The translations under genes were made by a program, and so were the position numbers. The notes under the pieces are model-generated. The model had not been told where the DNA came from and made no database searches. It was given only the letters and a program-made list of their open reading frames with translations. 64,000 nt of DNA. Origin: Oceanicoccus sp. KOV_DT_Chl. Lineage in GTDB: Bacteria; Pseudomonadota; Gammaproteobacteria; Pseudomonadales; Dasaniaceae. The stretch lies in the NCBI RefSeq assembly GCF_900120175.1, contig NZ_FQLF01000002.1, positions 372,001 to 436,000 of the forward strand, read 5' to 3'. Positions 43,207 through 52,303 of this stretch are shown here, piece by piece; the first letter of the stretch is position 1, and each line of letters begins with the position of its first letter.

Positions 43207-43671
43207 TCAAACAATGCGACTCATTCGGTAATCATGTTTGATAAAATTCACCCCCAGCGAACATTCAGTGCGCCTGACGCCCTCGATCCCACTAATAGTA
43301 CTGTGCAAAAAACTGGCTAACTGGGCATTGTTCTGCACCATGGTGATCGCCAATATATCCGAGCGCCCTAGCGTTTTAGCGACAAAACCGATCTCCGGGA
43401 TAGCGGACAATGCCTGCGCCACGTCATCGGTTTGACTACTCTTTTCTACTTCAATCCAGATGTACGCCAAGGTGGGGTTCGCTAACCGGTTAATATTACT
43501 GATTGCAGTAATACGAATTTGACCCTCATCCTCCATACGCTTGATCCGTGCCCGAACCGTACCCTCGGTGACTCCCAGCTCGATGGCAACCTTTCGATTG
43601 CTGATGCGTGCATCTTCCGACAACCATTCCAGAATACTTAAATCCAAATCATCTAATTGACGCTTAGTCAT
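43207..43671 (-). CDS. Lrp/AsnC-family transcriptional regulator (second of a tandem pair)
   Basis: The protein has 154 residues. An N-terminal winged helix-turn-helix (DLDLSILEWLSEDARISNRKVAIELGVTEGTVRARIKRME) is followed by an Asn/Lrp ligand-binding RAM domain. It overlaps the preceding regulator gene by eight bases, so the two are translated together. Its recognition helix is almost the same as in its neighbour. It lies directly before the ipdA promoter region. It probably controls the HIP genes in response to a CoA-ester or acid intermediate; the effector is unknown. Confidence 0.88.
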   Translation of the reverse strand: MTKRQLDDLDLSILEWLSEDARISNRKVAIELGVTEGTVRARIKRMEDEGQIRITAISNINRLANPTLAYIWIEVEKSSQTDDVAQALSAIPEIGFVAKTLGRSDILAITMVQNNAQLASFLHSTISGIEGVRRTECSLGVNFIKHDYRMSRIV

Positions 43672-44215
43672 CTCCAGCCTCGCTTAATGGCAAGCGCTTA
43701 GCATTGCTATCGAAGGGCACCCAGTTGGGCTGATTTTTTAATACATCCATCGCCAGTGCCGGAAAAATTCGGCGCACACCAGCAACTTTGGACAAGCGAC
43801 CCGAAAGAAATTCGCTAAGCTGCTGCTGGTCGCGCGCCACCACCAACAATTCAATATCGAGACTCCCTACCACCTGACACGCTGAAAACACCTCTTTAAA
43901 AGCAGCAAGATCCCGGGCAACTTCATCAGCGGGACGCCCCTCAACCTGCAAACCTACCGCGAGCATCAAATCAAAACCAACAGCTTCATAATCAGTCACC
44001 GCCACCACGCGCATTGTGTCGCTCTCTTCCAATCGCCTGACTCGGGCACGCACTGTTGTTTCAGTAACGCCTACCAATTTTGCCAAGGCGCGATATGGCA
44101 TACGCCCATCTTTGCGCAACAGAGCAATAATTTGATAATCAATATCATCAAGGGTAATTGCACTGTCACTGGCAATTCGCTTAGCGACCGAATCTTTAAA
44201 AGTTGACTCTGACAA
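43664..44215 (-). CDS. Lrp/AsnC-family transcriptional regulator (first of a tandem pair)
   Basis: The protein has 183 residues. The helix-turn-helix at about 21-63 has the recognition helix VTETTVRARVRRLEES, and a RAM domain follows. The N-terminal extension of about 20 residues and the C-terminal tail are longer than in its partner. It starts 18 bases after the ligase stop and overlaps the next regulator, so ligase and both regulators form one transcript. Regulation of the steroid cluster is inferred from position; actinobacteria use the TetR protein KstR2 here. Confidence 0.88.
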   Translation of the reverse strand: MSESTFKDSVAKRIASDSAITLDDIDYQIIALLRKDGRMPYRALAKLVGVTETTVRARVRRLEESDTMRVVAVTDYEAVGFDLMLAVGLQVEGRPADEVARDLAAFKEVFSACQVVGSLDIELLVVARDQQQLSEFLSGRLSKVAGVRRIFPALAMDVLKNQPNWVPFDSNAKRLPLSEAGDD

Positions 44216-44233
44216 CAGCTTATCCTTTATTAG

Positions 44234-45825
44234 TTAAACAGCTTTGCCCAGCAACTGCTGTGCTTGTTGCTTTAGCGCAGGCTTTAACACCTTACCGGAT
44301 GCATTTAATGGCAAAGCATCTACAAACTTAATATAAAAAGGCACCTTATAACGAGCTAGCTTAGCGGCACAAAAATCCTGAACTTTTGATTCATCAATCT
44401 CTGCAGACTTCGTTTTTACAATAAACGCCATACCCACCTCACCTTGCGGCTGCTTGGGAACACCGATGACAGCGACTTGCGCAACCCCCGCTAAGCCATA
44501 AAGCGTTTTTTCAACCTCTGCTGGATAGACGTTCTCACCGTTCATGATATACATGTCTTTCAGCCGATCAGTAATGCGGATATAACCACGCTCATCCATG
44601 GTGCCGATATCACCAGTACGCATCCAACCTTCTGCAGTAATAGTTTCAGCAGTCGCTTCCGGCATATCAAAATAACCCTGCATCACGTTATAACCGCGCA
44701 CCCACAGTTCGCCCTCTTCGCCACGCGGTACTTCTTCAGCAGTAGCCACATTGACGCACATCACTTCAATACCATCCAATGCGCGACCGCAGGTACCAGC
44801 AATAATGTCGGCATCATCTTCTGGCCGACAAATACTGACCATGCCGGTGGATTCCGTTAAACCGTAGGCAGTCACCACCGTTTCAAAGCCCAATTCATTG
44901 CGCATATCCTCAACCAGCTTTACTGGCACTGCAGCACCACCAGTGGTGCAAACGCGCAAACTGGAAAGATCATAATTAGCCCGCTGCGGATCATTAAGAA
45001 TCATTTCAAACATAGAGGGCACACCGGGCATAACGGTGATTTTATCGCGCTCGATCTGCGCCATAACCTGTTCGCGATCGAACGCTCGCGCCGGAATGAT
45101 TTTGCAACCTTTGATGATCGCTGCCAGCCAACCGGCCTTGTAACCGAACGAGTGAAAAAAGGGATTGATGATCAGGTAATTATCTTCCGGTCTTAAACCT
45201 ACCGTATTACCCCAAATGGTAAAGACCTGAATATTTTGTCGATGGTTACACAACACACCTTTAGGTTTACCGGTAGTACCCGAAGTAAATAACATATCCA
45301 TAATGTCATCAGGGCTAACCTGATCAATACGTTGCTGTAATTGCAGATCACTGACAACATCACCCAAGGCCAAAAAAGCCTCCCAGCTAAGCGCACGATC
45401 ATCAACATCCTGGAGTAACACTTGATGCTTTAAACTGGGCAGTTCGTGAGCGGCCAGCATCTCCAGCGGTGATCCATTTTCAAGACGAGGAAAGGTCAGT
45501 AATACACGGGCGCTGCTTCTGCGCAAAATATCTGCCGCCTCATGCCCCTGCAAACGATTGATCAACGGCACCAAAATTCCACCAATACTTTGCATACCGA
45601 TAGCGGCAATAATCCACTGATAGATATTGGGCGCCCAAATAGCTGCGCGCTCCCCATGTTGCAGGCCGCCGCCATAAACGCTTTTGCTGCAGCTCTGCCC
45701 GCCAAATGTAATTCGCTGTAGGTGATAGTGACATCACCATCCTGAATAGCGATGCGATCGGCAAAGACGCTGGCCGAAGACGCAACCAGCTGCGGCAGGG
45801 TTTGTGGCGGGGCAGAAAGCGACAT
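44234..45825 (-). CDS. fadD3: FadD3-like HIP-CoA ligase (one frameshift)
   Basis: This is an ANL-superfamily acyl-CoA ligase. The N-terminal frame from the ATG at 45825 (AGGAG site, 12 bases) runs through DRIAIQDGDVTITYSELHLAG and is lost at the CC pair 45666-45667. One base restored gives GLQHGERAAIWAPNIYQWII and joins the main frame. The P-loop is MLFTSGTTGKPKGVL, with YGLTEST, MRTGDIGTMDERGYIRITDR and the terminal catalytic-lysine region LNASGKVLKPAL. The total is 530 residues. The context with ipdABC, echA20 and fadA6 indicates FadD3 (ScdA in Comamonas), which loads CoA onto the propionate side chain of HIP. It heads the regulator operon. Confidence 0.82.
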
Positions 45826-45867
45826 TGAAACGGGATACTCCTGACGGCTGACTCCAATAGGGTGCCT

Positions 45868-45936
45868 ATACTAGAAGCTGGCGGGGTACAACGCAACCGC
45901 TTTGCGTAGATAGTTAATCAATATTCTACGCAATAT
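45868..45936 (-). promoter_or_regulatory. Putative promoter and operator of the fadD3-lrp-lrp operon
   Basis: On the minus strand TTGCGT (45891-45896) and TAGTAT (45868-45873) are 17 bases apart, a fair sigma-70 pair, about 43 bases from the ATG. Six bases upstream of the -35 is a perfect inverted repeat, TTGCGTAGA (45902-45910) and TCTACGCAA (45925-45933), with a 14-base spacer. The words ATTCTACGCA and TACGCAATAT recur upstream of ipdA. The position suits an activator or a DNA-bending Lrp octamer. Confidence 0.5.
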
Positions 45937-45986
45937 GGATATCATTTACTTATAAACCCCACCTTTCTTAGCATTTATCCATACTA

Positions 45987-46030
45987 CAGGCATAAAAAAA
46001 CCCGGCTAAGCCGGGCTATTTTTATGCCTG
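45987..46030 (-). terminator. Terminator of the PEP-CTERM gene with nested palindrome
   Basis: On the minus strand GCCCGGC, TTA, GCCGGG and T7 form a strong terminator 15-20 bases after the gene at 46045-46806. Outer arms CAGGCATAAAAA and TTTTTATGCCTG extend the palindrome to 44 bases. It may also stop transcription from the other side. Confidence 0.82.
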
Positions 46031-46044
46031 TTATAGATAGCAGG

Positions 46045-46806
46045 TCAAACAAAACGCTTGCGAGACACCCCTAAAGCGACCAACCCTAAAGCCAGCAACG
46101 CAATACTGCCCGGCTCAGTAACCGCTGCTGAAGGTATAGAATACACCCCTTCAATAACATCATTACCGCAAGTCATTACCCAGTGAAAACCAATATCATC
46201 GCCAGGAGCTAAGCCCAATAAAGCGTAATCAAACACATAGGTGTATTCATAATCCCAAATACCCGAGCTTGACGCCTGTGCGCCAGAGTAGCTAATACCA
46301 GCGCCGGTATCACTACCACCGTCCACATTAACTTCTTGCCCAAGCCGACAACATTCGCCTTCGAGGTCACTGAGAATATTGATGGTACTACCATCATCCA
46401 GTGCGACTAACGCCCCCAAATCACTATCGTATGCAAACTCCCAATCCTCACCATTGTCAGCGTTATCAAAATCATAAGCACCACCGCCGTAAGGGTTCCA
46501 ACCATTGCTGCTGATAAACAGGTCACCTGCTACATAGCCGCCAGTATTAGCTGCATCCGTGGCAATAAAATCGGTATTGATGGTCACCGACATGACGGTG
46601 CCCACAGTATCGACATTCATGCTGTAGACTTCGTAGAGCGGACCACCGATCACATCGCGAGAATACCCCAAATGCTGGGTGTAAATTGAATCAGCAGCAC
46701 CGGTATATTCATCAGCGATCAATACCGCATTAGCTGTAGCAGCCGACAAAAGAACGCCAGCAGCGATACCAGCACGAACAAAATATCCTATAGTTTTTCT
46801 TAACAT
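46045..46806 (-). CDS. PEP-CTERM sorting-domain protein
   Basis: The protein has 253 residues. An N-terminal signal peptide ends near ATANA (residue 27). The secreted part is acidic and rich in Gly, Asp and Tyr, with a cysteine pair (GECCRL) and a later single Cys. The C-terminal tripartite signal VTEPGSIALLALGLVALG, followed by SRKRFV, is a PEP-CTERM-type motif (here TEP), recognised by an exosortase. The protein would be anchored or released at the cell surface with exopolysaccharide. No exosortase gene is in the window. The secreted domain family is not recognised. Confidence 0.8.
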   Translation of the reverse strand: MLRKTIGYFVRAGIAAGVLLSAATANAVLIADEYTGAADSIYTQHLGYSRDVIGGPLYEVYSMNVDTVGTVMSVTINTDFIATDAANTGGYVAGDLFISSNGWNPYGGGAYDFDNADNGEDWEFAYDSDLGALVALDDGSTINILSDLEGECCRLGQEVNVDGGSDTGAGISYSGAQASSSGIWDYEYTYVFDYALLGLAPGDDIGFHWVMTCGNDVIEGVYSIPSAAVTEPGSIALLALGLVALGVSRKRFV

Positions 46807-46848
46807 TACAACCTCAACTGATCAGGTATTCATTACCCAATCTATATC

Positions 46849-47331
46849 TTATTTCCTGGAAACTCGAGAACCCAATAAACCTAATGCAGAAGCAAATAAC
46901 ACCAAAGCACCTGGTAATGGAACTTCACTTGACGGAGTCAAAAAGCCGCTCCACTCTTTGTTATTATAGGTAGGGGTAACCGACAGACTAAAATCAGCCG
47001 TCTGGTAACTTAAAGCAACCAGCTGACCGCTATCCCAAGTTGCCGTGGCGGGTGCAATAGCATCCGACAAATCATAAACAGAGCCACTAACATCGACCTG
47101 GATACCCACAACATCGAAGGTGCCTGATGTACCCGCAAGCCCCCAGGTAATTGCTTCAGCAACTTCTACACTACTGTTGTTCACTGGCACAAATAAAGGT
47201 GTACCGGCGCCAACTGCACCGCCATCCCATAAAAATAGATCGTAAACAACAGCATTAGCAGTAGACACTAAACCACTCAGCAGAGCACAACAAAAAGCGG
47301 CAGGGAGAACGTTTCTTTTAATTATATTCAT
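46849..47331 (-). CDS. Small secreted protein with VPLPG/PEP-CTERM-type C-terminus
   Basis: The protein has 160 residues. It has a signal peptide ending near STANA (residue 26), a short beta-rich domain with no cysteines after the signal, and a C-terminal VPLPGALVLFASALGLLG followed by SRVSRK, a variant exosortase sorting signal. It lies 42 bases upstream of the other PEP-CTERM gene in the same direction, so they are probably cotranscribed and act in the same surface system. In the 270-base gap upstream a T8G8 tract lies at about 47488-47505. Confidence 0.75.
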   Translation of the reverse strand: MNIIKRNVLPAAFCCALLSGLVSTANAVVYDLFLWDGGAVGAGTPLFVPVNNSSVEVAEAITWGLAGTSGTFDVVGIQVDVSGSVYDLSDAIAPATATWDSGQLVALSYQTADFSLSVTPTYNNKEWSGFLTPSSEVPLPGALVLFASALGLLGSRVSRK

Positions 47332-47601
47332 AACAATATTACTCTTACTTATAGTTTTAGACTTTGTATAGCAAAATTCAGGCCACTACAAAAAAACCAA
47401 TAAAATCATAAACTTAACAAAACACAAAATCAGCACTATGTAAAATAACCCGACATTTACCGGGCCTCAGGACTATGCATTCAGGTTTTTTTTGGGGGGG
47501 GTCAGATGACGCCCAAATAGAGAAACCGATTAGGCTCCAAGCTCATAATGCAAGCCCGACCAAAATACTCATGCAAATCAGCAAAAATCATGGCTGTACA
47601 C

Positions 47602-48443
47602 CTAGGCTAATGACAACCACTCATCGCCTACTTTTTTAGCAAGCCCATCTTTTTCCGATTTAATTAGATGCGCCAACAAAGAATACTCAGCAATGGGGTG
47701 TAGCGCAGGATCCACATCATCATAGACTAAAGGAGTGAGCCGCTTAACACTACTCTGGCGCTGCTTACTCAATACCGCCAGCACCTTGGCCTCCCGTCCC
47801 AAACGATGATCAATCAATCGCTGGATTTCGGCCGTTGGGTTCTCGATTAGCAGTCCATGCCCGGCCCCAACGCTGTAAGCGGATAATCCAGCAGCAATTG
47901 CAACGAGCTGATGTAATCCTTCATATCACCATGCGGAGGAATAATAACGACAGTGGAACCCTGCATAATGTGATCGCCGGTTAACAGCAAACCATCCTCT
48001 TCCACCAAATAACAAAGATGATTATCGACATGACCGGGGGTATAAATAGCGCGAATAGAGAACTCTTCAGTGGTCAGGCATTCATCATGGTCAAAACGCC
48101 TGCCAGGGCTAAAGCTTTCATCCTGAAAGCCATCATTGTCAGCCAACTTATTACCTAACACCTCAGCACCACTGGCGGCAGCTAAAGCTGCAGCTGCGGG
48201 AGAATGATCAGGATGCGTATGAGTCACTAAAATCCAGCGGAGATTGTCGCCGCAGGCCGCCAGTATTGCGGCGATGTGCGATGGATCTGCCGGCCCAGGA
48301 TCAACCACAGCAATATTGTCATCGCCCACCAAATACGTATTGGTGCCCGGCCCCGTCATCGGGCCAGGATTGGGAGCCGTAATACGTCTAACCCTATCGG
48401 ATAATTGATAGATTTGCCCGACAACAATTTCGCCCGTGGTCAT
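47602..48443 (-). CDS. Metallo-beta-lactamase fold hydrolase, LACTB2-like (one frameshift)
   Basis: The N-terminal frame has NPGPMTGPGTNTYLVG, the zinc motif THTHPDHSPAAA (HxHxDH), and TPGHVDNHLCYLVEEDGLLLTGDH. It stops at a false TAA after LGPGMDC. One base restored near 47873-47878 gives LGPGHGLLIENP and continues through DHRLGREAKVLAVL to the stop at 47602, 280 residues in all. Human LACTB2 and bacterial relatives share the PGTNTYLVG start and the PGHG motif; some act on RNA, others on thioesters. Here it follows a thioesterase and fabV, so a lipid or CoA-related substrate is possible. Confidence 0.75.
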
Positions 48444-48463
48444 TGATCTTCACCCTGCACGCG

Positions 48464-48855
48464 CTAAGCCAAAAGCTGGCGCAAAAAATCCGGAGCGGGA
48501 ATAGGCCGCCCGTCACCCTATCCACCCAGACGCAAGTCAAATCGGACTCAGTGTAGAGTGCATCATCATCGCGGCCGCGCAACTGCTGCGCCAGGGTATA
48601 ACTGGTATTACCCACTCGCTCGACCCGAGTGACAACCTTTAAGCGATTGGGATAAATCACCGGCAGATGATAAAGCGTGGTCGACTTTAACACTACCGGC
48701 CCCACCTCACCGCCAACCAGATGTGACCCCATACCCTCAAACCATTCGACCCGAGCTGACTCAAAGTAACGCAGGTACTCGGTATTGTTTACATGCCCCA
48801 GCGCATCCATTTCACCCCAACGTACATCGATGGGGTATTCATGATGATTCTGCAT
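48464..48855 (-). CDS. YbgC/4-hydroxybenzoyl-CoA thioesterase-like hotdog protein (one frameshift)
   Basis: The hotdog thioesterase has the active-site segment VRWGEMDALGHVNNTEYLRYFESAR near the N-terminus. The frame as sequenced drifts after VDRVTG and runs into the next gene. Restoring one base at the C3 run 48509-48511 gives GRPIPAPDFLRQLLA and a stop at 48464, 130 residues, which removes the overlap with the downstream gene. It probably hydrolyses an acyl-CoA. It follows fabV by 16 bases. Confidence 0.78.
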
Positions 48856-48871
48856 AATAACCAGAAACGCC

Positions 48872-50062
48872 TTACGCTAAATTGGCAATGGGTACTTCGG
48901 GGTTAACATCGGCATCATAATCCACACCGTCAATTTCAAAACCGAATAACCGCAAGAACTCTTGTTTGTAACCGGCCATATCACTGATCTCATCAAGGTT
49001 TTCATCGGTGATTTTGGCCCATAACTCACCCACCTTTGCCTGTATCTCCGGCTGCAGCTCTTTATAGTCAGCACGTAAACGACCATCCGCATCCAGCCGC
49101 GGCGAGCTACCATACAAGCTCTCGCGAAATAATAAGTCGATTTGCTCAATACAGCCCTCGTGATTACCGGCTTCTTTCATCACTTTGAATAACAAACCCA
49201 AATACAACGGCATTACCGGAATAGCCGAACTGGCTTGCGTGACTACTGCTTTCAATACTGACACCCGGGCATCTCCACCCGTCGCCGCTAACGTGTCACG
49301 AATACCCAGCACCTTTTGATCAAGATCTTTTTTCGCCTGACCGATGGTGCCATCCCAATATATGTCGTGAGTAATGCTTTCCCCGATATAGGTATAAGCA
49401 GTGGTCTTGGCTCCTGGCGCTAAAACATCAGCAGCATGCAATGCATCAATCCACATTTGCCAATCTTCGCCGCCCATCACCGCTACGGTGTTGTCGATTT
49501 CTTCCTGAGTGGCCGCTTCAATATCAAATTGTTTCAGCAGTTGTTTGTCGGTATCGATACCTGTTTGCACAACATTCTTGCCAATAGGTTTTAAGGTAGA
49601 GTTATGCACCACGCCAGTAACCGGGTGTTGACGACGTGGTGATGCCAAACTGTAAACTACGAGATCCACCTGACCCAAATCCTGCTTGATAACGTCAATG
49701 GTCTTTTGCTTAATCTCATCAGAGAACGCATCACCATTTATGCTTTTAGCGTACAAGCCTTCCGCTTCAGCGTATTTATGAAAACCCGCGGAGTTATACC
49801 AACCCGCAGTGCCTGGTTTTTTCTCTGATCCTTCTTTTTCAAAAAACAAACCCAGCGTCGCAGCGCCACTACCAAAAGCGGCGGTAATTCTAGACGCCAA
49901 CCCGTAGCCTGTAGACGCACCAATCACCAACACTTTTTTGGGACCATTCTCAATTGCACCATTGGCTTTGACATAATCAATCTGGCTTTTCACGTTGGCC
50001 TCACAACCTACTGGGTGAGTAGTTACACATAAAAAGCCACGAACACGGGGTTTGATAATCAT
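48872..50062 (-). CDS. fabV: Enoyl-ACP/enoyl-CoA reductase FabV
   Basis: The protein has 396 residues. It begins [21 protein letters not shown], with the extended NADH loop [17 protein letters not shown] and the FabV catalytic pattern (tyrosine and lysines in [25 protein letters not shown]). FabV reduces the enoyl intermediate in fatty-acid elongation and is insensitive to triclosan. The C-terminal FeeFGF-type region ([15 protein letters not shown]) is also typical. It leads a three-gene group with the thioesterase and the metallo-beta-lactamase protein. Confidence 0.95.
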   Translation of the reverse strand: MIIKPRVRGFLCVTTHPVGCEANVKSQIDYVKANGAIENGPKKVLVIGASTGYGLASRITAAFGSGAATLGLFFEKEGSEKKPGTAGWYNSAGFHKYAEAEGLYAKSINGDAFSDEIKQKTIDVIKQDLGQVDLVVYSLASPRRQHPVTGVVHNSTLKPIGKNVVQTGIDTDKQLLKQFDIEAATQEEIDNTVAVMGGEDWQMWIDALHAADVLAPGAKTTAYTYIGESITHDIYWDGTIGQAKKDLDQKVLGIRDTLAATGGDARVSVLKAVVTQASSAIPVMPLYLGLLFKVMKEAGNHEGCIEQIDLLFRESLYGSSPRLDADGRLRADYKELQPEIQAKVGELWAKITDENLDEISDMAGYKQEFLRLFGFEIDGVDYDADVNPEVPIANLA

Positions 50063-50236
50063 AAAAAGTCCTTGCGCTATCTTTTTGGTATCGGAGGAAT
50101 TGGCGGCTATTATAACCAGTCTTGAAAAATGCTCCAGCTGACAAGCACATAAACCCAGTAAGTTAATCTACCGCTGATCTTGCACCACCCATTCAGCCCC
50201 TTATAATGCGCCCTCATTCAATATTCAAAGAGATTC

Positions 50237-50815
50237 ATGAGTAAAATCAAGCTAGCTTATAGCACCTCCAATGAATGGACGAAAACGGTCCTCGCTGATT
50301 TTGACGCCTTTTTGCTCGATCATGCCGCCGCTGAGAAAAAAGCCTCGGGCATGGCGGTATCCATGCTGTCCCACTATCCCAACCGGGTCGAACTAGTCGA
50401 AGCCATGGCCGAGCTGGCAGTAGAAGAAATGACCCATTACCGCGAAGTCGTCAAACTCATCCACAGTCGCGGCAATATCACCAGCAAAGATGAAAAAGAC
50501 CCCTACGTAAATCAATTTCGATTGGCATTGCGCAAAGGTAGCGACGAATATTTCCTTGACCGGCTACTGCTAGGCGGCATCATCGAAGCACGCGGTGCTG
50601 AACGCTTTGGCTTAATTGCCAAAGCACTGGAACCCGGCCAATTGAAAAACTTTTACAACTCTATAACCCGCTCTGAAGATCGGCATAAAGACCTGATGGT
50701 AGATTTAGCTCTATTGTATTTCGACCACACCATAGTCAACCAACGCCTAGCTGAACTGATTGCCATTGAAGCGGACATTGTCGAACAATTGCCCTTACGC
50801 GCAGCTTTACATTAA
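50237..50815 (+). CDS. miaE: tRNA 2-methylthio-N6-isopentenyladenosine hydroxylase MiaE
   Basis: The protein has 192 residues of ferritin-like diiron fold. The iron ligands are in EEMTHYREV, EARGAERFGLIA and SEDRHKDLMVDL. MiaE hydroxylates the isopentenyl group of ms2i6A37 in tRNA. The AAAGAG site precedes the ATG. The following glycosyltransferase frame begins nine bases after its stop. Confidence 0.93.
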   Translation: MSKIKLAYSTSNEWTKTVLADFDAFLLDHAAAEKKASGMAVSMLSHYPNRVELVEAMAELAVEEMTHYREVVKLIHSRGNITSKDEKDPYVNQFRLALRKGSDEYFLDRLLLGGIIEARGAERFGLIAKALEPGQLKNFYNSITRSEDRHKDLMVDLALLYFDHTIVNQRLAELIAIEADIVEQLPLRAALH

Positions 50816-50824
50816 AACCTACCC

Positions 50825-52182
50825 ATGACGGCATTAACAAAATACTTAAACCAATATGCCGAAACAGAAACTCTGGCCTTAGCCGAATTTCCGGCAACAT
50901 TTCAACAGGCGTAGTCATCCCTTTTTATCGTGAGAGCGCAGCAGCAATAGAAAGTTTTGTCACCTTCGCCGAGCAACACCCTGGCACCTTAATTATTGCT
51001 GTAATCAACCGCCCCATCACAGATTCCGACACACAGTGGGCCAACCAACTGCTGAACCTCGCTCATTTTCAGCAAACACCAAGCTGGCAATCAGCGGATC
51101 GCCAACTGCGATGCTATGACTTAGACGCTAGAAAAAACAGCCTCCGCAGCGCAATATTAATCGTTGATAAAGCACTTAACGGACGTTCAATACCTGACAA
51201 TCAGGGCGTAGGACTGGCCAGAAAAATCGGCGCAGATATTTTATGTCGTTTGATCACAGAAAAAAAAGTGCAATCACCATGGATCGCTAACACCGATGCG
51301 GATGTTAAATTGCCCAGCGACTATTTCGACGCACTCACCCCGCTTAGTACAACCAAAATTGCTGCCGTTATTTTTCCTTTCACCGCTTTATTATCCGACA
51401 AGCTCGCACCACTACCTACATTACTCTACGATTTCTCGCTGCATTATTACGTCGACGGCCTGGCATGGGCAGGCAGTCCCTATAGCTACCAAACCATCGG
51501 CAGCACTATAGCAGTACACTTTAACCACTATGCGCAAGTGCGCGGCTTCCCCAAGCGCGCTGCTGCAGAAGATTTTTACATACTCAATAAGCTGGCTAAA
51601 ACTGGCGAGATAAAAAAACTTAAACACCCACACATAAATATTATCGCCCGACACTCAGACCGCGTACCCTTTGGCACTGGGCCCGCTGTCAGCAAATTAG
51701 CACAAGCCGACAATCCATTAGCCATGCCGCTGTACCACCCTGATTGTTTTCTTTATTTAAAATATTTTCTACAGTTACAAACGTCACTATGTCAGGCCGA
51801 AAATTTTGCTCAGGACAATATCCAGCTACACTGCCAACGGCTATTTAACGATCAGACAAACAGCCCACAGGTAAACACGCTGTTACTAGCTGCCGAACAA
51901 TTCAAATTAGCGGCCGCACTTAGCCATTGCTTTAAACAGGGAGCAACACCAGCAGCCAGAACGCAACATTTGCAACATTGGTTTGATGGTTTTAAAACAC
52001 TAAAATTTATTCACTGGTTACGCGATCAACAGCTAGGCATGCTGAATTTTCAATACTGGCTGGAACACCAGCAAGAATATGCATTACCGATCACCGCAGC
52101 AATGCAAAGCCTGATTAAACAGATTCAATCCAGTGCAGCAGCTAAACCTGTATTTTCAAGCACTCCAACAAGCAATAACTAA
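50825..52182 (+). CDS. Putative GT2-type glycosyltransferase (one frameshift)
   Basis: The continuous frame from 51250 is only the C-terminal two-thirds. Upstream, the ATG at 50825 opens MTALTKYLNQYAETETL, which runs into a TAG at 50912. With one base restored in 50903-50909 it reads on as GVVIPFYRESAAAIESFVTF, a glycosyltransferase-2 start, through GVGLARKIGADILCRLI and SPWIANTDADVKLPSDYF, where DAD is the metal/nucleotide-sugar motif. The total is about 452 residues. Segments after 51400 (YVDGLAWAGSPYSYQTIGS, RGFPKRAAAEDFYILNKL) fit the acceptor part. The product is unknown; waaC lies just downstream past a terminator. Confidence 0.68.
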
Positions 52183-52232
52183 AAAGCTGATTGGTAACAA
52201 ATGATCAGGTATACTCTACGCCAACATCAAAA

Positions 52233-52256
52233 GGGGGCTCACCAGCCCCCTTTTTT
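52233..52256 (+). terminator. Rho-independent terminator after the glycosyltransferase
   Basis: GGGGGCT and AGCCCCC flank the loop CACC, and T6 follows; AAAA on the left can extend the stem. It separates the miaE group from waaC. Confidence 0.88.
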
Positions 52257-52303
52257 ACTATCAAACCCTATCAATTAAACATTACCAATTAAACACTGAC
52301 TTT

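Noticed and set aside
34074-48511. Calling the frameshifted genes true pseudogenes
   Set aside because: Each is restored by one base at a short run, and several neighbours of unrelated function are hit in the same way, which points to sequence error. I kept them as genes and flagged the breaks.
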